This document shows positions 60,361 through 64,000 of a DNA stretch of 64,000 nucleotides, one piece after another. This stretch comes from Methylomonas sp. AM2-LC (GTDB taxonomy: Bacteria > Pseudomonadota > Gammaproteobacteria > Methylococcales > Methylomonadaceae), in assembly GCF_039904985.1 (NCBI RefSeq), contig NZ_CP157007.1, forward strand, positions 1 to 64,000, in the 5' to 3' direction. Position 1 is the stretch's first letter. Each line of letters begins with the position of its first letter. Under the pieces are notes generated by a model. That model made no database searches, was not told the origin of the DNA, and saw nothing but the letters and a program-made list of their open reading frames with translations. A program made the translations under genes and the position numbers.

Positions 60361-61146
60361 CTATTGCCATAAAACGACTGGGCTGGCTACGAATGTGCCA
60401 GTCCTGATTTGTACTGCAGCGGCTGCTTGCTGCGCTTCCTGATCGGCCAGCGCTTGTTGCCTTGTGACTAAGGCGTTTTGTTGGGCAATAAGAAGTGCGC
60501 GAATTTGCAAAAGCTGGTTAGATTGCGCACTGGCCAATTGATTCGCTGCTGTTATAGCTTGCATCTGTCCAGTTGCATTTTGGGACGACGCTTGTAGTGT
60601 CGCAAGATTATTAGCATCATTTTGCAGAAGGGTTTGTTGTTGTGCCAGACCTTGGATAGATGCATCGTTTGCGCTCTTTTGCGCTACTGATCCATTCAGT
60701 TTACTTTGTGCAAGTTGCAGCCATTGTTGAGTTGTACAGCCGCCAGAAGTAATGCATGGAGAGTTGGCATACGACTGCATGTTCTGGAATTTTGATAAAT
60801 AGGTATTGAGATTCCCGAACTGGTTTTCCATTTGGCTAATTGAATTGATGGAACCCAGTAGTCTTTGAACTGTTGTACCCGCCTGATCCCATTGAAATGT
60901 AGGAAGCTGAGCGGTGTTTTGTATCATATTTTGATATTGATTTAATTGCGTAGAATACTGCTGCAACTGGGTTGAGTATTGATCTAACTGTTTTAACGTT
61001 TGCGCGACCTGTTCCACGGCGGTAATACTATCTTGCGCTACATTAGCTCCATCAATAACCGGGATACCGGCGTGTACCGATGTTAACTCGCAAAAAACCA
61101 TGATTAGAATTGCTACTATTTTGGCGGCCAAAATTGGTCTTTTCAT
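60361..61146 (-). CDS. trbJ: TrbJ, VirB5-like pilus-tip/channel protein
   Basis: The 261-residue protein has a signal peptide (~1-26, SVHAGI), PVIDGANVAQ and a long Gln-rich helical body (QQYSTQLNQYQNMIQ, then many Ala/Gln). It matches the TrbJ/VirB5 family, with ~258 aa in RP4. A Cys pair (PCITSGGC) is present mid-protein. The proposed KorB operator 61119-61133 overlaps codons 5-9, so expression may be repressed by KorB. Confidence 0.9.
   Translation of the reverse strand: MKRPILAAKIVAILIMVFCELTSVHAGIPVIDGANVAQDSITAVEQVAQTLKQLDQYSTQLQQYSTQLNQYQNMIQNTAQLPTFQWDQAGTTVQRLLGSINSISQMENQFGNLNTYLSKFQNMQSYANSPCITSGGCTTQQWLQLAQSKLNGSVAQKSANDASIQGLAQQQTLLQNDANNLATLQASSQNATGQMQAITAANQLASAQSNQLLQIRALLIAQQNALVTRQQALADQEAQQAAAAVQIRTGTFVASPVVLWQ
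61119..61133. promoter_or_regulatory. Proposed KorB operator, perfect copy at the start of trbJ
   Basis: TTTTGGCGGCCAAAA lies in the first codons of trbJ (ILAAKI) and 41 nt after the trbI stop. In RK2 KorB helps to repress the trb operon, so this site could limit internal expression. Confidence 0.6.
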
Positions 61147-61174
61147 TTCTCGTTCTCCGTGGCGTTAATAAATG

Positions 61175-62605
61175 TTAATAATCAAATGATTGATAGGGTT
61201 TAGTCATTGTTAAGTCTTTTGTAATAATCAAGTTGAATCTGAAGCCCGGTCTTATTTCAAGCGTTGGCGCAATATTCAGATTTTTTTGAATCATCATAGC
61301 TGTCGTGTGGCCCAGTTGTTGCCCAAGAGCCTGACTCATTACATTACTAGCGTTTGGCGCATAAACACCGGAGGTTGTGGCCGAACCTTGATTTTGACTC
61401 ATTGCCACGCCTGCCGTTATTGCAGACATGATTAGCGCAGATCCAAATATGCGAAGATAATGATGGTCAACCAGGTCATTAAAGCCCGCATAACCGGCCC
61501 CATCCGCCCCAGGCATAGCGCCAATATCCATTGCCTTGCCATCAGGAAATACGATACGTTGCCATGCCACTAAAACACGGGCTTGCCCGTAAGCCACTTG
61601 ACTCGAATATGCACCGACAAGTCGAGCGCCCTGCGGAATTAGCAGGTATTTGCCGGTCGCCGTATCATAAACATTTTGTGCAACCTGGGCCATTATCTGA
61701 CCTGGCAGTTCTGAATTGATGCCTGATATTAAAGTGCCTGGTATTACGAACCCGGCTCTTAATTCATAAGGGGAACTTGGGGCTTCAAGTTCTGATTCAA
61801 TTTTCCAGCGGTCATGATGTCCCGATTTGTCGAATTGAGAAAAATCGTTGTTACTACTCGGACTAGATGTGTTATTACTCCCTGCAGATGTGCCGGTTCT
61901 AATGAGTTGTGGAGAGCTATCTCCACCAAACCCACTACTACTCAAACCGCTAGAGCCTCCGCCATTCATCGACTGTTGTATCTTGGCTAACTTATTTTGA
62001 TACACAACGGTCGGATCAATATTTGACTGCTGTTGCGATGCAGGTTGAATGATTCCGTCATCGCCATTGCTTTGCGCTGTTGCCATTGCCGGTGGTGATC
62101 CAGAGCTACGCGGGGATTGTATTTTGACGGCAGTCTTGGCTTTAATCGCTTCATTTAACAACTGCAATTTCATTTGCCGTATTCTGGTGGCATCATCGTT
62201 CTGTTGTTGTGGTCTTGCCCCAAGCTGATTAGGTGGTGTTGGTGGAGCTGTTAGGTTTTCTGCGCGAGCAAGCGTAAAAGCAGGGGTGGGTTGTGTTTGC
62301 GTTGTAGACAGCGCAGGTACTTCTAATGGTTTTGTTTTTTCGGCGATTAGGCCATCACCTTGATCGCCCGCTATTTGGTTGGCGAACATACTAGCGTTAC
62401 CGCCTTTATCTTTGCTGGCTTCTTCAGGCCGATTTTGCTGATCAGCGCGATCCGCTGCCACCATCATCATGACGATGAGAAAAACAAGAACCGCTACACC
62501 AATGATGTACAACGGTACGTTGTTTACTCGACGAACGCCGGAGGTTACGGAATTTGGCGATACATCGGGGTTCATTAGGTCTTCGTGTGCTGCGTTTGTA
62601 GTCAT
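61175..62605 (-). CDS. trbI: TrbI, VirB10-like channel protein
   Basis: The 476-residue protein has one membrane segment (~29-50, VPLYIIGVAVLVFLIVMMMV), a long Pro/Gln/Ser-rich periplasmic linker (~60-265), and the TrbI/VirB10 beta-barrel domain. That domain contains YELRAGFVIPGTLISGINSE, PQGARLVGAYSS, VAWQRIVFPDGKAMDIG and GADGAGYAGF. VirB10 proteins bridge both membranes. It starts 3 nt after trbH and ends 28 nt before trbJ. Confidence 0.93.
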   Translation of the reverse strand: MTTNAAHEDLMNPDVSPNSVTSGVRRVNNVPLYIIGVAVLVFLIVMMMVAADRADQQNRPEEASKDKGGNASMFANQIAGDQGDGLIAEKTKPLEVPALSTTQTQPTPAFTLARAENLTAPPTPPNQLGARPQQQNDDATRIRQMKLQLLNEAIKAKTAVKIQSPRSSGSPPAMATAQSNGDDGIIQPASQQQSNIDPTVVYQNKLAKIQQSMNGGGSSGLSSSGFGGDSSPQLIRTGTSAGSNNTSSPSSNNDFSQFDKSGHHDRWKIESELEAPSSPYELRAGFVIPGTLISGINSELPGQIMAQVAQNVYDTATGKYLLIPQGARLVGAYSSQVAYGQARVLVAWQRIVFPDGKAMDIGAMPGADGAGYAGFNDLVDHHYLRIFGSALIMSAITAGVAMSQNQGSATTSGVYAPNASNVMSQALGQQLGHTTAMMIQKNLNIAPTLEIRPGFRFNLIITKDLTMTKPYQSFDY

Positions 62606-62608
62606 AAT

Positions 62609-63049
62609 TTAGTTCTCCAATCTCGCCCAGGAACCGGCGGGTACAATGCTGTCATCTTGCTCTATATAGGCTCGTGTCAACGTATAGGCTCCTACAAGGA
62701 GCTTAATGCGATATAGTTCCTGATATGGATCAATGATGTACCGCAGGCTAGTGCCAGTCTGAATATCGACCGGTTGCTTCTTGCTGAATTCTTGTACTGC
62801 ATAACCGTGATTACGCAGAGTCGAAATAAGCTCTTGCCCAAAGTTATCATTGGGTAATATGGGTTGACCTATGTTGAATTGGGTACTGGCTGGCGGGTAA
62901 AGCGCTTCTAATTTAGTCACCGCGTCGTCTACCAGTTTGGCGTTCAACCCATAAGGGGTATTCTTCGCGGCCATGAGATTTCCGTACTTAGGCGTTGCGC
63001 ACCCTGCCGCCATGCTGATGGCGATTATCAGTACAATCAGGCGAATCAT
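62609..63049 (-). CDS. trbH: TrbH lipoprotein
   Basis: The 146-residue protein has a lipoprotein signal with MAAGC (Cys17) and an outer-membrane-facing domain ending SIVPAGSWARLE, as in IncP TrbH. It belongs between trbG and trbI and probably stabilises the outer-membrane complex with TrbG, like VirB7. It begins 2 nt after trbG. Confidence 0.88.
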   Translation of the reverse strand: MIRLIVLIIAISMAAGCATPKYGNLMAAKNTPYGLNAKLVDDAVTKLEALYPPASTQFNIGQPILPNDNFGQELISTLRNHGYAVQEFSKKQPVDIQTGTSLRYIIDPYQELYRIKLLVGAYTLTRAYIEQDDSIVPAGSWARLEN

Positions 63050-63051
63050 AA

Positions 63052-63951
63052 CTACTTTCCTTTTTGAATGGTGACTGAATCTTGATCACCGCCAACCCCA
63101 GCGATCAGGACTGCTCTGTTGAAAATGCTATCAACGATATATCTGTCACCCTGAACGCGGTAGTTCACGATTTCATTTTCATCGTCAGTGAATACCCCAC
63201 CCTCTTTGCGAACTATGAGTAAAGTGGGGGCTTCCGTCTGTGACATTGTTGTCGGCATTTGAATAATGGTTTTTTGCCCGTCGTTGTATACTCTGACCGG
63301 CTTCCAACCCACATCACTGTCACTTGTGATTTCATAATCGAAATTCAAATCTCCCAAGTATTCTCCAGTTTTTGGAATGGTTTTTACTTCGCGATCCTTT
63401 GTTTCGCGGTTTTTGAATGCTTCCCACTTGGCCAGGGAATCCTCTGGGTATGTGAACGCTACTTTTGGCATGTACTGAGTCCGATGCGACCGAAGTTGTA
63501 AATGGTATGCGCGAAGATTCGTAAAAACGTCTAGTGACGTTTCTAAGCCAACATCCATAGGTTTTATAACTAGATGCTGTACCTCGTTAGCGCCGCTACC
63601 AGTAATGGCCGGATCAATAGTCCATCGTGCTGTATCGCCCAAGTGAATAGAATTGACTAATTCGCCTGGTTGTAATGCCACATCGCATACTTGCAGAACG
63701 GCACACACAATACTTGGTTGTTGTACACCATAGACGAATTGGATAGTGCCGTTGGCTCCTGCTGAGGGTGGAATGCCTATTGCGCTGGTTGCTTTCCATT
63801 TTTGAGCAATGGCCATCGCCGACTTCTCTTGTTTGGTCAACTTTGGATTATCTTTTGAGAAATACAGGTCGGCCATGTCATCAGCGTTTGCCACCGTTGT
63901 CATTGAACCCGTAACAATCAAAATTGATGTAATCAATGTTTTCAGTTTCAT
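63052..63951 (-). CDS. trbG: TrbG, VirB9-like outer-membrane complex protein
   Basis: The 299-residue protein has a signal peptide (~1-23, VANADD) and VirB9/TrbG motifs. These include IQFVYGVQQPSIVCAVLQVC, LEPGE-like LQPGELVNSIHLGDTARW, LVIKPMDVGLETSLDVFTN and the C-terminal VQGDRYIVDSIFNRAVL. It forms the outer layer of the channel with TrbH and TrbI. The gene starts 25 nt after the trbF end. Confidence 0.93.
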   Translation of the reverse strand: MKLKTLITSILIVTGSMTTVANADDMADLYFSKDNPKLTKQEKSAMAIAQKWKATSAIGIPPSAGANGTIQFVYGVQQPSIVCAVLQVCDVALQPGELVNSIHLGDTARWTIDPAITGSGANEVQHLVIKPMDVGLETSLDVFTNLRAYHLQLRSHRTQYMPKVAFTYPEDSLAKWEAFKNRETKDREVKTIPKTGEYLGDLNFDYEITSDSDVGWKPVRVYNDGQKTIIQMPTTMSQTEAPTLLIVRKEGGVFTDDENEIVNYRVQGDRYIVDSIFNRAVLIAGVGGDQDSVTIQKGK

Positions 63952-63976
63952 AATTTTGTGCCTCCGTTTTTTTAAA

Positions 63977-64000
63977 CTATTGTGGTTGCGTTGACCAAGA
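63977..64000 (-). CDS. trbF: C-terminal end of TrbF (partial)
   Basis: The last seven codons before a TAG at 63977 read SWSTQPQ on the minus strand and run off the window. The WS-containing end and its place just upstream of trbG suit TrbF (VirB8-like). The rest lies beyond the window, so this is a positional call. Confidence 0.5.
   Translation of the reverse strand, partial: SWSTQPQ

Overview
The window is a large part of an IncP-like conjugative plasmid, or an element derived from one, in a gammaproteobacterium of moderate GC content. Gene order, protein lengths and catalytic residues follow the RK2/RP4 backbone closely. The PEP-CTERM proteins with a PEEWAM-type sorting signal fit an aquatic or methanotroph-like host, but this is only a suggestion. 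No replication initiator (trfA) or trbA-E is visible.

Backbone left (1-21544): a KorB-type ParB and a KfrB-domain protein are followed by an orphan zeta-like kinase. The Tra1 region comes next: traM-traL-traK on the minus strand, an oriT that aligns with the RP4 oriT, and then traJ-traI-traG-traF-traE on the plus strand. A small acidic gene in the traD position and a 2954-residue polyvalent protein in the traC position complete the run. The polyvalent protein contains a DNA methyltransferase, a strawberry-notch helicase, ArdC with a zincin, two DUF5710 repeats and a Toprim domain. A 15-bp palindrome, TTTTGGCGGCCAAAA, occurs four times perfectly in the window and is proposed as this plasmid's KorB operator.

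Accessory block 1 (21545-32316) holds a tyrosine recombinase islet, WGR and helix-hairpin-helix proteins, a 236-bp MITE-like element and a BrnA/BrnT-like pair whose toxin has a long repetitive tail. It also holds a two-gene operon of an SH3/glycine-zipper lipoprotein and a 1298-residue fusion of a signal peptide, MORN repeats, an LprI-like domain and a VirD4-type coupling ATPase. An ORF-less group II intron and transposon debris close the block.

Accessory block 2 (32317-39746, minus strand) is the most striking part. It is a TerY-P triad (Ser/Thr kinase, TerY-like vWA protein, PP2C phosphatase) followed by five genes that share one ~105-residue domain. That domain is fused in turn to SEL1 repeats, an HslU I-domain-like segment, a Tim44-like domain, a ClpA N-domain and the ClpX zinc-binding domain. 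No AAA+ ATPase module is present. I propose a phosphorylation-controlled adaptor or decoy system aimed at AAA+ proteases.

The remainder (39747-56451) has IS debris, DUF1232, SprT-like, resolvase and KfrA genes, and a predicted ADP-ribosyltransferase-type toxin with its partner. It also has two PEP-CTERM genes, two identical 245-bp Tn3-derived miniature elements, and a complete 5567-bp Tn3-family transposon with ATTAA target duplications carrying LysE and GNAT genes. Backbone right (56452-64000, minus strand) is the trb mating-pair operon: the end of trbF, then trbG-H-I-J-K-L-M-N, trbP and an OmpA-like protein. Together tra and trb would process and export the plasmid, and KorB/KfrA would regulate and partition it. 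The accessory modules supply toxin-antitoxin, anti-restriction and signalling functions.
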